Source of the DNA: Adenophora triphylla var. japonica
Lineage: Eukaryota > Streptophyta > Magnoliopsida > Asterales > Campanulaceae
Direction of reading: 5' to 3'
Assembly: GCA_022495995.1 (NCBI GenBank)
Contig: JAFEMH010005422.1
Span: 1-64,000 of the forward strand
DNA: 64,000 nucleotides
Position numbers and translations under genes: made by a program. This document shows positions 1 through 10,543 of this stretch, piece by piece. Below the pieces are notes generated by a model, which was not told where the DNA came from, did no database searches, and saw only the letters and a list, made by a program, of their open reading frames with translations. Positions within the stretch are counted from its first letter, which is position 1. Each line of letters starts with the position of its first letter.

Positions 1-600
1 AGCCATCATGGAGATGAAGCCCCCGACGACCGTCACGGAGGTGAAGGCTTTCGTAGCCGTCTTAATACATTAGCCGATTCATCCATCACCGACCTTTATC
101 CGTGAGCCGATCTTCCAAAGGTCGCTCCGTAAAGAATCGGGAGGTTGAGTGGAACGAACAAAGTGTCAAACCGCCTTCGAGACGATCAAGGCCTACTTGG
201 TCCATCCCCCAATCTTGTGTCCTCCACATGGGACATTTCAAGCCCTTGTTGCTATGCTTACTTGACCAGCCACAGAGATACTACGCCGCTGGAGCCACGC
301 TCGCACAAGAAAAGCCGGGATTCAAAGGTGGAAAATGCCATATACTTCGTCACACCAGGAAGCTTCAGTGGCGTGAGCTAAACTACTCCGCTTTAGAGAA
401 AACCTCGCGCAGCTTTGGTATGGGTAGTCGGCAAGAACCGAGACACTACCTCCCGGCGCATACAAGCATAACCTGGTGTCAAAGATGGATCCCATCAAAT
501 GCCCGTTCGGAAAGTCTTCTCTGTCACAATATCAAGGCTTGCGAAATATGGTCATTCTTCCTAGCCGAATTTGATATCAAGTTCGTAACCCGCAAGGCAA
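1..600 (+). pseudogene. Tat-lineage Ty3/gypsy pol: RT end and RNase H
   Basis: This decayed polyprotein segment enters from the left window edge. In shifting frames it reads as the RT connection region (PPTTVTEVKAF, then FETIKAYLVHPPIL near 165-225) and a Ty3/gypsy RNase H (LNYSALEKT near 378-404; LAEFDIKFVTRKAIKGQA near 561-613). The phrase RKAIKGQA before the next module is characteristic of the plant Tat group (Ogre/Retand type). In an intact element this part copies the RNA genome and removes the RNA strand. At least two frameshifts and several stops break it, for example one just after position 70, so it cannot make an active enzyme. Family assignment rests on remembered motif patterns, not on a search. 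Confidence 0.8.
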
Positions 601-639
601 TCAAAGGCCAAGCTCCTGTATCGGATCATGCGGCGCATT

Positions 640-1130
640 TCCCAAGCTCGAAATGCCCGAGTTCGAACCCTGGGCCTTGCAGGCGATGGAATCTTCGTGA
701 TGTAGGAGGCGCTGCATCACGCCAGGCGACGCTTGTTCTTCGACGGTGCCGCCAACAAAAGGGGCAATGGTATCGGCATGGTGTTGGTTGATCCGAAGGA
801 TGTGCACACCCCCATCGCTATCAAGTTGAATTTCCGCTACTAACAACGCCGCGGAGTATGAAGCTTGCATTGGCCTCGAGGCGGCCTTGGAACGAAATGT
901 CAAAAGTTAGAGGTGTACCGAGACTCTCGCCTAATCATCAATCGGGTATCCAATAAGTGGAGAACCGTGGACCAAGATTTGCAAATGTACTATGCCTACA
1001 TGGAGGATCCGATCGACCAATTCAAGGAGGTCACGTTCCACTACCTACCCCGGACAAGAACAGTTCGCGATGCCCCGGCCACTTTGGCCTCTCGGTGGAA
1101 ATTCCGTAGAGGAAAATCAAGAAACCATTC
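640..1130 (+). pseudogene. Second (archaeal-type) RNase H of Tat element
   Basis: Downstream of the first RNase H, frame-shifted segments give LFFDGAANKRGNGIGMVL (about 732-791), AAEYEACIGLEAAL (near 850-890), LEVYRDSRLIINRVSNKW (from about 909) and FKEVTFHYLPR (about 1021-1053). This is the extra RNase H that the Tat lineage carries between RT/RNase H and integrase. FDGA and the acidic YEACIGLEAAL helix match the usual catalytic region. In the usual motif the word after LEVY is GDS; here it is RDS. Frameshifts near 790-800 and 890 inactivate it. Its presence makes the Tat assignment firmer than the RT fragment alone. Confidence 0.78.
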
Positions 1131-1189
1131 GTGGTCGGAAGGCGCGAGAATCCCGCCTACCGCCGATTGAGCTAGAAAAGGTCGATGAC

Positions 1190-2466
1190 TTGTGGTACAG
1201 CTGTGATCTTCCAATACCTTAGCATGGCGAAGCCTCATTCCCAACGTAAGAGAATGGTAGACTAAAAGAAGGCCTCCGCGCGAAAAGCTTGCAAGCGTTA
1301 AGAAGATTGTCTGCACAGGACGTTATTCTGGGGGACGACCTATGGAAGAAAAGGCATCGAGGGCCACTTCTACTCGCACGCAAGCCTAAAGCCGTAAAGG
1401 TCATGGAAGAAGTCCACGCGGCGCATGCGACCACATATGAACGCCCGAGCCTTGATGTTCAAAGATACTCAGATGGGCTATTATTGGATCTCCATGGAAA
1501 CCGATCCGTATTCGCCAGTGCGAACTTGCGATAAGTGTCATGCCGGTTCTCCAATCTCAACCATATACCTCCTCATGATCTCTACCGTACGAGCACTCCC
1601 CGGCCATTCGCAACTTGGGGGATCGACGTTATTGGGAAGATAACTCCCGCCGGCACGGGCACGAGTTCGTTTTGGTCGCCGTGGATTACTTCACCAAGTG
1701 GGTTGAAGCAACATGGCCCTACAAAGTCCTCAACTCCAAAAAGGTGGCCCGTTTCATAAAAGAAAACATCCCGTGCCGATATGGAGTTCCAAATGAGATT
1801 ATCTCGTATAACGGGTCACATTTCGAGGGACACACCGACAAACCGCCGCAAGAATTCGTAATCAAGAGACACAAGTCCTCCTTATCGCCCTCAAACCAAT
1901 GGTGCCGTCGAGGCCGCAAACAAGAATCTAGAAAGGATCATCCGGAAAATGGCTAAAAGGAGCCTGGATTGGCCTCGAGAAGCTTCACTTAGCACTTTTG
2001 GGGCTACCGTACGTCGCAAGAACCGCCACCGGTGAAACCCCGTTCGCTTTGACATATGGGATGGATGCCGTTCTACCCATCGAGCTAGAGATACCCTCTA
2101 CTGTCCCGCTTGAAAATGAAGTCAACGAGATAGAATGGCTTCGTAGTCGACACGACGAGTTAGCTCTTTTAGACGAGCGAAGGCTTAAAGCAATGGAGCA
2201 CATCCGAGCTTATCGTAAGCGCATGGCTAGGGCCTTTGACAAGAAGGTACATCCCCGCGACATTAAAGTGGGTGATTTGGTCCTAAAAGAAAAGCCACCG
2301 ACCGTTCAGCTCCTTCCGGGGCAAGTGGGCTCCAATCCGGGGTAGGCCCGTATCTCGGTAAAGAGATTTTCTCCGGTGGAGCAATGAAGTTGACGGATTT
2401 GGATGGTAATCCCTCTCATGCACCTTCGTGAACGGCGACAAATTACGCCGTTATTACATCTCGAAT
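1190..2466 (+). pseudogene. Tat-lineage integrase with C-terminal domain
   Basis: Integrase joins element cDNA to the host chromosome. The order is zinc-binding region (EVHAAH near 1411-1428, CDKCH at about 1527-1541), catalytic core (LVAVDYFTKWVEATWPYK near 1673-1720) and the C-terminal region (TPFALTYGMDAVLPIE near 2037-2084; RRYY near 2449). The core normally reads SDNGSHF around the second catalytic aspartate; here it reads SYNGSHF near 1803-1823, so that acid is lost. The glutamate of the GAVEAANKNLERII helix (about 1900-1940) is retained. Several frameshifts interrupt the region. The last recognisable residues, DKLRRYY, end pol near 2,466. Confidence 0.82.
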
Positions 2467-2985
2467 CGAGTCTCCCCTCTAAAAAAAAAAAAAAGAGAAA
2501 AAAAAAAACAAAAACAAAAGCGCGAAAAATAATGTACCTGCACGAGACCGAAAACCTCTCAAAAGGCAGTCCGTGCAAAACAAAGTGGCGTGCTAGGTGC
2601 TAAGGAATATACCCAACTAGGCCGGAAACCCTAAAACGGGCGGTCTAGGTAAAAACAGTGGTTGCACCATTTGTCCCCCTTCTATCTATCCCTTTCTTAA
2701 ACACAAAATTGGGTCGAACTACGGAGACCCGAGCCCCTCACCCAACCGTAAAAGGGGAACGTAGGGCACTGCTCGCGGTTCCTGGTCTAAAAAACATAAA
2801 AATCACCAAATCCCGTCAAACAGCTTGTATTTGTGATCACCAAAAATGTGTCTTGATTAAGTTTTGAAGTAATTCCAACTTTCATCACATTAATACATTC
2901 ATTGATGAGTTCAAGCAACTGCTTACTCTCGACTCATTAACATTAGCAAAATAATATCTTTTAAAAGGTACATCTAAATTGTCTC
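2467..2985. other. Post-pol noncoding spacer of Tat element
   Basis: No supported gene. An A-rich purine run lies at about 2,480-2,520. The motif GGCGGTCTAGG at about 2,639-2,649 resembles a sequence often found just downstream of pol in Tat-group elements. The remainder is unremarkable. Confidence 0.5.
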
Positions 2986-2989
2986 GTGA

Positions 2990-4584
2990 CGGGCAAATAA
3001 GGAATACAAGGATAAGTCACCTAATCCTAGTCGCCGTTCCCACTCCCGAGTTAGCATTCTTCCTCGCTTCCTCTTCCTTGGTCCTCTGGGAGGTCTTTGG
3101 CTTAGCCATATCAAACAATCCCGTTCTCCCGTCGTCCCGGCTGGGAATAATACGAGTCGGCGAGTCAATCAATCCGGCAGCCTCTCAATGCCGCCCGGGT
3201 AGCCCTTTCATCTCTCGTAGCCGCCCTCCTAGCCATAACTTTCGTGGTCATCCTCATTTTGGCTCTCCTCTCCACGAGTCTCTCAAAATCCGCCGCCGAG
3301 TCGCTTGGCCACATTGTGTGGGTCAGCCTCGTGCTTCAACATCGCGTAGCCTCCCGCTAGTTGGGTCTCCTCCTCGGATCCCTCTAATACACTTCAACGG
3401 TGTGCCGGATCGGTCCCATCTCGCTCCCCATACCGCATCAAATACAAGGTGGATAGATACGTGATCCCCGAGTCTTCCGTATCGTTGTACGAGTGGGAAA
3501 AGCCGCTCCCGAAAAGGCCCCGGTAAAGAACCCGAGGGTCTCGGACATCGGCCATGTCAAGAAGAATCCGGTATCCCGAGCCATCCGCTTCTCTCGAACC
3601 CATCAACACTCGCCGTGGGTATCCATACCGCCCGAACAAGCAAGTGGATACCGAATGACGAGAAGTGTAGTCCCGGCACCTCACTATAGCAGAGCCATCC
3701 CGCCTACCGCTCATGATCTCGAGCCTCCATCCGGGAACCCAAGATCGATATCAGCGGGTAGTATACCCGGCCGCCGCTCGCTAACCTTCCCGTGAAGCCT
3801 CGGGAGCCACTCGCCCTCGCCGCGTAACCCAAGGTGCCGCAGCCGCCCAACAGTAACGGGAAATAAGCCTCAACCGCTCAAAGAGCCACAATGACAAAAG
3901 ACTGGGCCGCCGCGTCCCATGTGCACCGACCCTCCACCCGCCTGGCCCATCCCCGTGATAGGTCTCTCGCTGTAATGGGAACTATGTCTCTCTCTCCTGC
4001 CCGGGTCGAACCTCGCCGTGATACCTCGAGAGCCCCGCATCCGTCTAACAACTCCCACAGAAGAAGTCGGAAAGCATACCCCATCATACTCACAAAAGCA
4101 AGATAGGAGATCATAATCGCATAAAAGATGTCCATGGCCGTAGATAAGTCAAACCTGTTTCGGGCATGACACAGCCAATCGGGCTATCTCGGGCCAGGTC
4201 AACAAAGTGACAGTCAAGAATCGATCGGGCCACCGCTTCGCGCGAAATCCCAAGAAGTCGGCCAATTGCTCGGCCAAAGGTCGCGGATCTCGCGGAAGAC
4301 AGATCTCTAAGCTCGCCTCCCCAATCAAGGCACGGAACTCCTCAATCGTGGGTGTGAGATCGTTATACGAGAGGGTAAAGACATGCCTCTCCCGGTCCCC
4401 AAGATCCGGATGCGGCCCGAGAAGGTTCCAATCTACCGCCCACTCCTTCAATGCCCAGATGCATTTCAACCCATATCGTTGGTCAATGATCCTCCTATTG
4501 TTGCCGCGATGACGGCGGGTCGATCTATGAGATCAGAATGAAATTGACGCTCTTTGGTCTTAGATCTGTCGTCATAATGTTCCA
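2990..4584 (-). pseudogene. DUF7745-like antisense gene in Tat element
   Basis: The minus strand opens with MEHYDDRSKTKERQ at 4,584 and continues through LKCIWALKEWAVDWNLL and RHVFTLSYNDLTPTIEEFRA (about 4,340-4,470). The phrase F-N/D-L-TPTIEE-ALI is typical of the plant DUF7745-type proteins found in and near LTR retrotransposons. Downstream minus-strand frames to about 3,000 (for example TPHREYL-like and YLMRYGERDGTDPAH pieces near 3,400) look like further decayed parts of the same protein but are broken by many stops. Function is unknown. The reverse orientation relative to pol matches the antisense ORFs described for Tat-group elements, but a separate captured gene cannot be excluded. Confidence 0.5.
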
Positions 4585-5204
4585 TTTTGGACCAAAGATC
4601 AAATCTTGGGGCTAATTTTGAGGTGGAAGACAAACTTGACACCTGATGTGGCTGCTGGAATGAACTGTTCCCGAATCTGCCTTTTATAAAATGCTGAAAC
4701 TTGCTGACCAAGAAACCTGTCCCACAGACTCTCTATGTCGTGCGACATAAAGAAGCCCTGTGTCGGACGACATAGATAGCTACATCAAGAATAAAGAATA
4801 CGCAGAATCGCAAAGAATCCCAAAGCGACCCAACGCTTGCTCAAAAGACCACCCAAACATGTTCAAAACACCATAAAATCATGCCTAAACACTCCCCCTC
4901 GCTCATAAAGCCCACGGGAGAGGATGTGGCACATCCAACACACCCACAGACACGTAAACGTCACCCAAAGCATACAAAAATCACAAAAATACCCCAATAC
5001 ATCAAAAGCCACCATTTCCATGCCTTTCTTGGGATGAACTCGTGCATATGAACAAGAAAATACATAAATAAATAAATGTTTTGGCTGTCAAAATACAAAA
5101 ACAATAAAATATTTGTTTTACAATCCCAAAAGAACTAAAATTTACACATGCATTTCTCCTCTCTCCTAAAAGAGTCAAAGCATGGCAAAAGGGGACCGTC
5201 GTGA
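4585..5204. other. Spacer with paired TGTCG palindromes
   Basis: No supported coding region. It separates the DUF7745-like module from the plant-mobile-domain-like module, both on the minus strand. It contains two copies of the palindromic motif TGTCGNNCGACA and an AT-rich segment at 5,040-5,140. Confidence 0.5.
4734..4774. repeat. Two TGTCGNNCGACA palindromes
   Basis: TGTCGTGCGACA at 4,736-4,747 and TGTCGGACGACA at 4,761-4,772, each flanked by AT. They belong to a dispersed 12-bp palindrome family limited to the Tat-element region (other members lie between 7.7 and 10.2 kb). Confidence 0.85.
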
Positions 5205-7453
5205 TCACTCCGACTCGGAGTCGTCATCAGAACCGTCCTCCTCCTCAGAGCCGCTGTCATCCTCGCCGCCCACCTCCTCCTCGGAGCCACTCGCTCCCCG
5301 GCCATCATCGCCACCCTCCGGCACCTCATGGATCTCGCCGTCAGAATCATCGCCCTCATAATGCGCCCAAGGCTGGGGCTCAGCATAATACCCCTGCCAC
5401 TCAGGAATAGTGGAATAAGGGGGCTGGTAGGGATCATCCTCGCCATCATCATCATCAGGCTGGGGCTGCTGACTAGATCCGCCCGCCTGTGAACCAGAAG
5501 GAGCAAAAGTAGGTCTGGGCCTCTTCTTCGGAGGCACTACATCATCAGCCGGGAGCCGCACTTCCCTTCCAATGCTCCGCGCTCCTCTGAAACCGGCGCA
5601 AGATCTTCACAAAGACCGGTGAGCGCCTTCGCCACCGTCCCGAACGTCTTTGGCCGGAACTCGTTCAATGAAAACAGAAAAGGCAGTCAGAAGCAATCAA
5701 TGCAGACAGTAAAGCAGTTAAAAGCTGGAATAAATCAGAAAAAAGGGAAATTACTCACAGAAGTAGTCCCTCGGGGCAGCCGCAGATGCGGGTGAGTCTC
5801 GGACATATCAAAAGAGGAGCGGCGAATACTGCCCCTAGCCTCATACGCAAAGAATTGGGGAGGCGCCGGTGCCGCATCCCCGCCGCCTCCTAGCAGCCTA
5901 TAACCCGAGGAGTCACCAACCGTGTGAAGACAAAGTAGGCATAACCACCCTCCTCATAAAACTCGGCAAGTCAATGCCGGTCCGCAGCCGCTTCCAAATC
6001 GTGCAAGGCCCTAATGTGCCATATCCCCGGGAGGAGGATCACGAGGAACACGAGCAGCCGCACCAGACTACATGCCGCCCGCTCACTCTCTCCCCAAATA
6101 CATGGCATCTCCCTCCAGCCGATCAAGAGCCTCCTCGTCCCCGGTCACTGTGGCAAAGAAGACCAATCAAATCCTCGCCATACCGGCCGTGCCAGGGGAA
6201 ATGTCTCAACCCGACAGGTGAGTGCCCTCGAGCAATCATAATATCATGATAACAAGCCGTCTTACGGGGCTTAACCCCGTCCACCTTCCGGCTCTCTCTC
6301 GCCCCGAAAGTCCAACGGCGAATGGCAGGGAACAGATTTGCCGCAATCCTCTCAGCACGCCCAGCGTAATGTACCGAACACCTAATAGGCCCACACCCGA
6401 AATCGTAGACAAAAGACTCTCGGTGTGCAAAGCAACGAGATGAAATGAAGACGTAAAAGTCAAGTGCAACAAATCATGTGCGAAAAAGCAAAGGACATAC
6501 CTCCAAAGACAGCCGATAAAAATCCAAAGAGGTCACACCGCTCTCGGCCACCTCATCCAGCCCCCGTACACCCGGGGCCAAACCAAGCCTCTCCCCATGA
6601 AAAGGTGGACACTCTGGTCCCAATCTCTAAGAGGCTCCAACAGAAGAGTCAATGCCGTCGTAGAGGCATTGCAAAATAGGTGTCGACAACCCACCCTGCA
6701 TAAAGGCTCTAGCTAGTCAGCTCAAGAGAACCACGGCAACACCCTCAGAAAACAGACGACTCTGATGCATCAAGGCCGAGTGAAAATCCGCCAAAGGAAC
6801 CCCATTGCCCTTTAGGCGAAAGGTCATGCCTGGCCAAGGCTCGATGGCGTCCGGGGCTCAACACGCCAGATCCTCGCAAAGATGGGCCTATCTGTAAACT
6901 GCAGACCGATAATGGCAGTGAAGTTATATGGAGTGATGGTCGCCTCACCCCAAGACAGATGGAAAGTATGGGTAGAGTCCCACCAGAACTGCCTGAAGGC
7001 CCGCACAAGCTCCATGCTCCTGGCCGTGTCCCCAAAAGCTCCAACAGCTGTGAAGAATGGTCCAAGACCAAGAAGAAAGACCGGTCCCTTAGATCGTCCT
7101 AAGCAAATCGAAGAGCCCGGTAAAAGACCCCAAATGGTCGCAATCGCCTCAGGAGACCCCTTGGTCCGCAAGGTCTGCAGGTAAGCACAGCACAGGTATC
7201 AAAAACCATAACAATACGTGCATGCATTCATACACAAAAATCATCACTAAATAAGAAGAAACAGAAAAGGAAAAATCTTTTCAAAAATACATTTATCCCA
7301 TGCCAAGCATGCAATCCCTTTTTGGGTGCGATTTCCCCCAAATTCCAAATCTCAAACCCTAGAAATCAAATTTCAAGGGTTAAGGTCTAAGAATGCTTAC
7401 CCCCTTCTGCTCCGTGGTGGAAGTATGAAAATCGAGGCCCGGGTAGAGGCCAT
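5205..7453 (-). pseudogene. Plant-mobile-domain-like gene, degenerate
   Basis: This reads leftward on the minus strand. A short first exon starts at ATG 7,453 and meets a donor GTAAGC (7,395-7,400). The next exon begins after CTGCAG near 7,176 and contains STHTFHLSWGEATITPYNFT (about 6,965-7,025), close to the signature of the plant mobile domain (aminotransferase-like PMD, as in MAIN/MAIL proteins). Broken PMD-like pieces follow to 6,000. A donor GTGAGTAA near 5,750 precedes an intron, then a C-terminal exon ends at 5,205. That exon is proline-rich, with a basic PPKKRPRPTF patch and a long Asp/Glu/Ser tail. PMD genes are often mobile-element cargo. Several stops and frameshifts imply loss of function. 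The exon model is by eye. Confidence 0.52.
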
Positions 7454-7842
7454 TCCCCTCCAGAGATCTCTTCCGTCTATTTCGATCAACGAGTCTCCTC
7501 CTCTCGGACAAGACTTGTTGTACGTTCCTTCTCACTTCGGCTCGCGGAGGCATGATCGAATTCTTGATTTAAATCAAAATCAAAGGAAAAATTTTCGAAA
7601 ATTTTCTCTCCTCTCCTCTCCTTGTTCTCGGCGGCAAGTGGATGGTCTTTTAAAACCTGTCTTACGACCTGCGGTTTTAATTGAATCTGCCTGGGAACCT
7701 TCCCATGTCGGACGACACCCACAGCCCAGAAGGGTGATTTTCCCCTTTTGCCCCTCATTAAATTCTGTCAGCCTATCTTGGCTGCCCATCATCAAAATTC
7801 ATCATTTTATTTGGGCTCAAATACCCACCTCTCTTTCCAATA
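7454..7842. other. 5' flank of PMD-like gene
   Basis: No supported gene. It holds the presumed leader and promoter side of the minus-strand PMD-like gene and one TGTCGGACGACA palindrome at 7,706-7,717. Open frames on both strands here lack recognisable motifs. Confidence 0.4.
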
Positions 7843-8098
7843 CACATTGGCCCGGAACGGCCTTAAACTACCCGGTCCGGAAAGACCGTACAGATTTCCA
7901 ACACAGCACACATTGGCCCGGAACGGCCTTAAACTACCCGGTCCGGAAAGACCGTACAGATTTCCAACACAGCACACATTGGCCCGGAACGGCCTTAAAC
8001 TACCCGGTCCGGAAAGACCGTACAGATTTCCAACACAGCACACATTGGCCCGGAACGGCCTTAAACTAACCGGTCCGGAAAGACCGCACAGGTTTCCA
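7843..8098. repeat. 66-bp tandem repeat, about four copies
   Basis: Copies start with CACATTGGCCCGGAACGG at 7,843, 7,909, 7,975 and 8,041, an exact 66-bp period. The last copy is slightly shorter and more diverged (ACCGG in place of CCCGG; GCACAGG in place of GTACAGA). The unit contains small inverted segments (GGTCCGGAAAGACC). Because 66 is divisible by three, frames stay open through it, which explains the long but meaningless ORFs here. Tandem arrays between pol and the LTR are usual in Tat/Ogre elements. Confidence 0.95.
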
Positions 8099-8610
8099 CA
8101 GTCAAATCGCGGGGTGACTTCCCAAAGAAGAAACAGTCAAATTCGCGGGCGACTTCCCAAAGAAAAATAGTCAAATCCTTGGGTGACTCCCAAAAACAGT
8201 CAAAATCGCGGGGTGACTTCCCAAAGAAAAAACAGTCATATTCGCGGGTGACTCCCAAAGAAAAAAGTCAAAATTTGCGGGTGACTCCCAAAGAAAAAAA
8301 GTCATATCTTTCGGGGTAACTCCCCATCAGAACAGTCCGACCAGCGGGTGACTCCCAAAGAAAAAAGTCAACATTTCCAGCGGGTGACTCCCAAAGAAAA
8401 AGTCAACATCCCCAGCTGGTGACTCCCAAAGAAAAAAGTCAAATCCTCGGGTGACTCCCCATCGAAACAGTCAATCTCCAGGGTGACTCCCCTTGGAACA
8501 GGCAATCTTGGGTACAAACACCCATCTTCGAGGTGACTCCCCTTGGAACAGTCAATCTTGGGTACAAACGCCCATCTTCGGGGTGACCCCCCTTGGAACA
8601 GTCAATTTTT
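8099..8610. repeat. GGGTGACTCCCAAAG imperfect minisatellite
   Basis: About 14 diverged units of roughly 30-40 bp share GGGTGACT(T)CCCAAAGAAAAA followed by AGTCAAA. Toward the right end the spacer changes to CCTTGGAACAGTCAATCTTGGG. This is the second, older-looking tandem array in the Tat 3' region. Confidence 0.88.
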
Positions 8611-8988
8611 GGGTACCAAAACCCGTAGCCTTTCATTTGGCACCCCATCCTTAACGAACTACGATTCGGCTTAATTCCCCCACGGGATACGTAGGAATCC
8701 TCTTCATAAGAGGTCCAGCCACTTGACCATCTTGGTCACCTTTTTCCCCGCCATTCATGTCCGGCTCGGGATTCTCATTTTTTATCGACGACCCCACTTA
8801 CCGTGGAAGTGACCTCGCCGAGGGGCTCTATGAGTACCCCGATCCGAACTCAAGTTTTGGATTCAAATTAATTAAATTTGGGCTTACACAAAATTGCTAA
8901 GAAGCAATTAGAGTCCAAAAATCCCAGCAGCCCATCAATCCATTGGGCCTGCCAGCCATTCGGCCCATTATGGCCAAAAGATGTACGC

Positions 8989-9039
8989 TGTCGGATGACA
9001 TGGACATTAAGGCGGTTTAACTGCCCCTGTCGTCTGACA
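8989..9039. repeat. TGTCGNNYGACA palindrome pair
   Basis: TGTCGGATGACA at 8,989-9,000 and TGTCGTCTGACA at 9,028-9,039, just upstream of the TATA box at 9,062. Confidence 0.8.
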
Positions 9040-9061
9040 TAGGAAGCTCAGTCAGGATGCC

Positions 9062-9069
9062 TATAAATA
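9062..9069 (+). promoter_or_regulatory. TATA box of Tat LTR
   Basis: TATAAATA, followed about 100 bp downstream by a (CT)n/(CA)n tract typical of plant transcript leaders. The palindrome pair lies immediately upstream, in the expected U3 position. Confidence 0.5.
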
Positions 9070-9159
9070 GAAGGCATGGCTGATCATTTGGGAGGACCAA
9101 GGAGGGAGTATTGGAGAGAATACCAGTATTCTAGGGAAAACTCTGCCCAAATAGAGTCT

Positions 9160-9232
9160 CCCTCTCTCTCTCTCTCTCTTTCATACACTCACACACACAC
9201 TCACCTCCCTCCTCACACACACACACTTCAAA
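9160..9232. repeat. CT/CA microsatellite
   Basis: CT repeats, then CA-rich repeats, within the presumed transcribed leader of the LTR. Confidence 0.9.
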
Positions 9233-9723
9233 GCCAAGGTCCCAAGAAACATCCTTTGTTGGTGATTGAAGGGGTAGACACCATACTATTGGTGATTCTA
9301 TTTCGTGGACTACAATAGGTAGACACTAAAACTCTCTCCCCTTTTAATAAAGTCTTTAAATATACATTGCATGCATACTTGCTCTCATACCATGTAGAAA
9401 TTGGGATTTTGCATGATAAAGGTGGTGGAGGAGTGAATCTTCAATATTCACTTCTCCCCACCTCGTATCCGGACATTTGGTGGTACACACACCAATAAAG
9501 TTTCAATCTTTGCCTAGCTACATTGGGTTAGGAAGTGATGGCTACTTCAAAGTGGCCATAAAACATGTGATTTATCACATTTGGTCACTAAAGCCATGTG
9601 ATCTTCCCATAATACCCATATTATAGTATTATATTACTGTTTATAATCAATAAATATGCTTGGTTTGCTTGGGGAACAAAGGAGGAACCAAACAGACTGA
9701 AGAGCACTGAAACAGGATCCCCA

Positions 9724-9768
9724 TGTCGTGCGACATAGGTCTCCATGGAGATCCTGTGTCATACGACA
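9724..9768. repeat. TGTCGNNCGACA palindrome pair
   Basis: TGTCGTGCGACA at 9,724-9,735 and TGTCATACGACA at 9,757-9,768. Confidence 0.82.
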
Positions 9769-9960
9769 TGGGACTCCCATAAGGCTGCAATGCCATTCTT
9801 GGACTTCAGATCTGCTAAAGTTTATCCCCTTTGTGATTCAAAGCCTACCTAAGCATCTTCTGGCTCATAAGCCACTATTTGGGTGCCTAAACTCAGTTTG
9901 GGTGCAACCTATTTGATGGAAGAGGATCACCGTATGACGTAGACGACATCAAAGGCTCTA

Positions 9961-10173
9961 TGTCATATGACATCCGTGTCGACAAAGTCTATCGTGACTT
10001 TGTCCACTCCCACCAACCCCAAGCTGGGTTCTAGGCCACTAAATAGTGTCCTAAATGAGCAAAATAATGTCTTTCCATGTCCAGAGTAGCTTTACCTCTG
10101 TAAGGGACAATCTGTCCATGGCTCCTTATGTCGCCCGACATCCTCGCTAAGAGAAGACTTGTGTCGGACGACA
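9961..10173. repeat. TGTCGNNCGACA palindrome cluster
   Basis: TGTCATATGACA (9,961-9,972), TGTCGCCCGACA (10,129-10,140) and TGTCGGACGACA (10,162-10,173). Confidence 0.82.
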
Positions 10174-10493
10174 AGGGAACTCCCCGGCGACCGTGTCAAG
10201 ACTTCTGCCTTGTGATAAAAGATATCACGTATAAAAAGGGTGCTGCCCCCTATCATGGCTCGCAAGTTGTATTCAGTTCCATACCATTAATGAAATCTAA
10301 GGCTTGCACACTTTACTTGTTGACACACATCGCACACACATTTTTGAATGTCCATATTTGTCCAAATGCTGATTGAAAGTCCCGAAAGGGGCGTGTTGGG
10401 TGAACTCTCTAGTTCTTCCCAACACGTAACCAGACTCCCGGACTCAAAATCTCTTAAAATTAGGTTTTTCAATGTTTTCCTCTAAAAACGGTG

Positions 10494-10502
10494 TGGCGAC
10501 TC
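10494..10502 (+). other. PBS-like motif TGGCGACTC
   Basis: TGGCGACTC is the usual start of the primer-binding site following the 5' LTR of Ogre/Tat elements. The usual continuation is lost: the next bases are AAAAGAAA. Its presence suggests the LTR to the left is 5'-type or that the element was rearranged. Confidence 0.5.
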
Positions 10503-10543
10503 AAAAGAAATATCATATTTTTTTCGGGCGAGCGTTCATTCAA

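Larger units (their letters stand above)
8611..10502 (+). mobile_element. Tat element LTR-like region
   Basis: AACGAACTACG (8,653-8,663) followed by GGGATACGTAGG (8,683-8,694) is a conserved noncoding motif of Tat-group elements. A TATA box lies at 9,062, followed by a CT/CA-rich leader-like tract, and the segment ends at TGTGGCGACTC, which resembles the LTR end plus primer-binding site of Ogre/Retand-type elements. Six or more palindromes of the TGTCGNNCGACA family lie between 8,989 and 10,173. I cannot place the left LTR boundary because no second LTR copy is visible. No protein-coding gene is supported in this stretch. Confidence 0.55.

Noticed and set aside
5135..5506. Met/Arg-rich minus-strand open frame
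   Set aside because: It is an overlapping frame of the acidic tail of the PMD-like gene.
7326..8170. Two long plus-strand frames of 247 and 140 codons
   Set aside because: They stay open only because the 66-bp repeat is a multiple of three; the translated repeats show no domain.
7843..8610. Possible CRISPR array
   Set aside because: Repeats are contiguous or imperfect with no unique spacers, and the setting is a plant retrotransposon.
4736..10173. Auxin response factor sites
   Set aside because: TGTC/GACA arms are only 4 bp apart, shorter than known functional inverted pairs, so I report the palindrome without assigning a factor.
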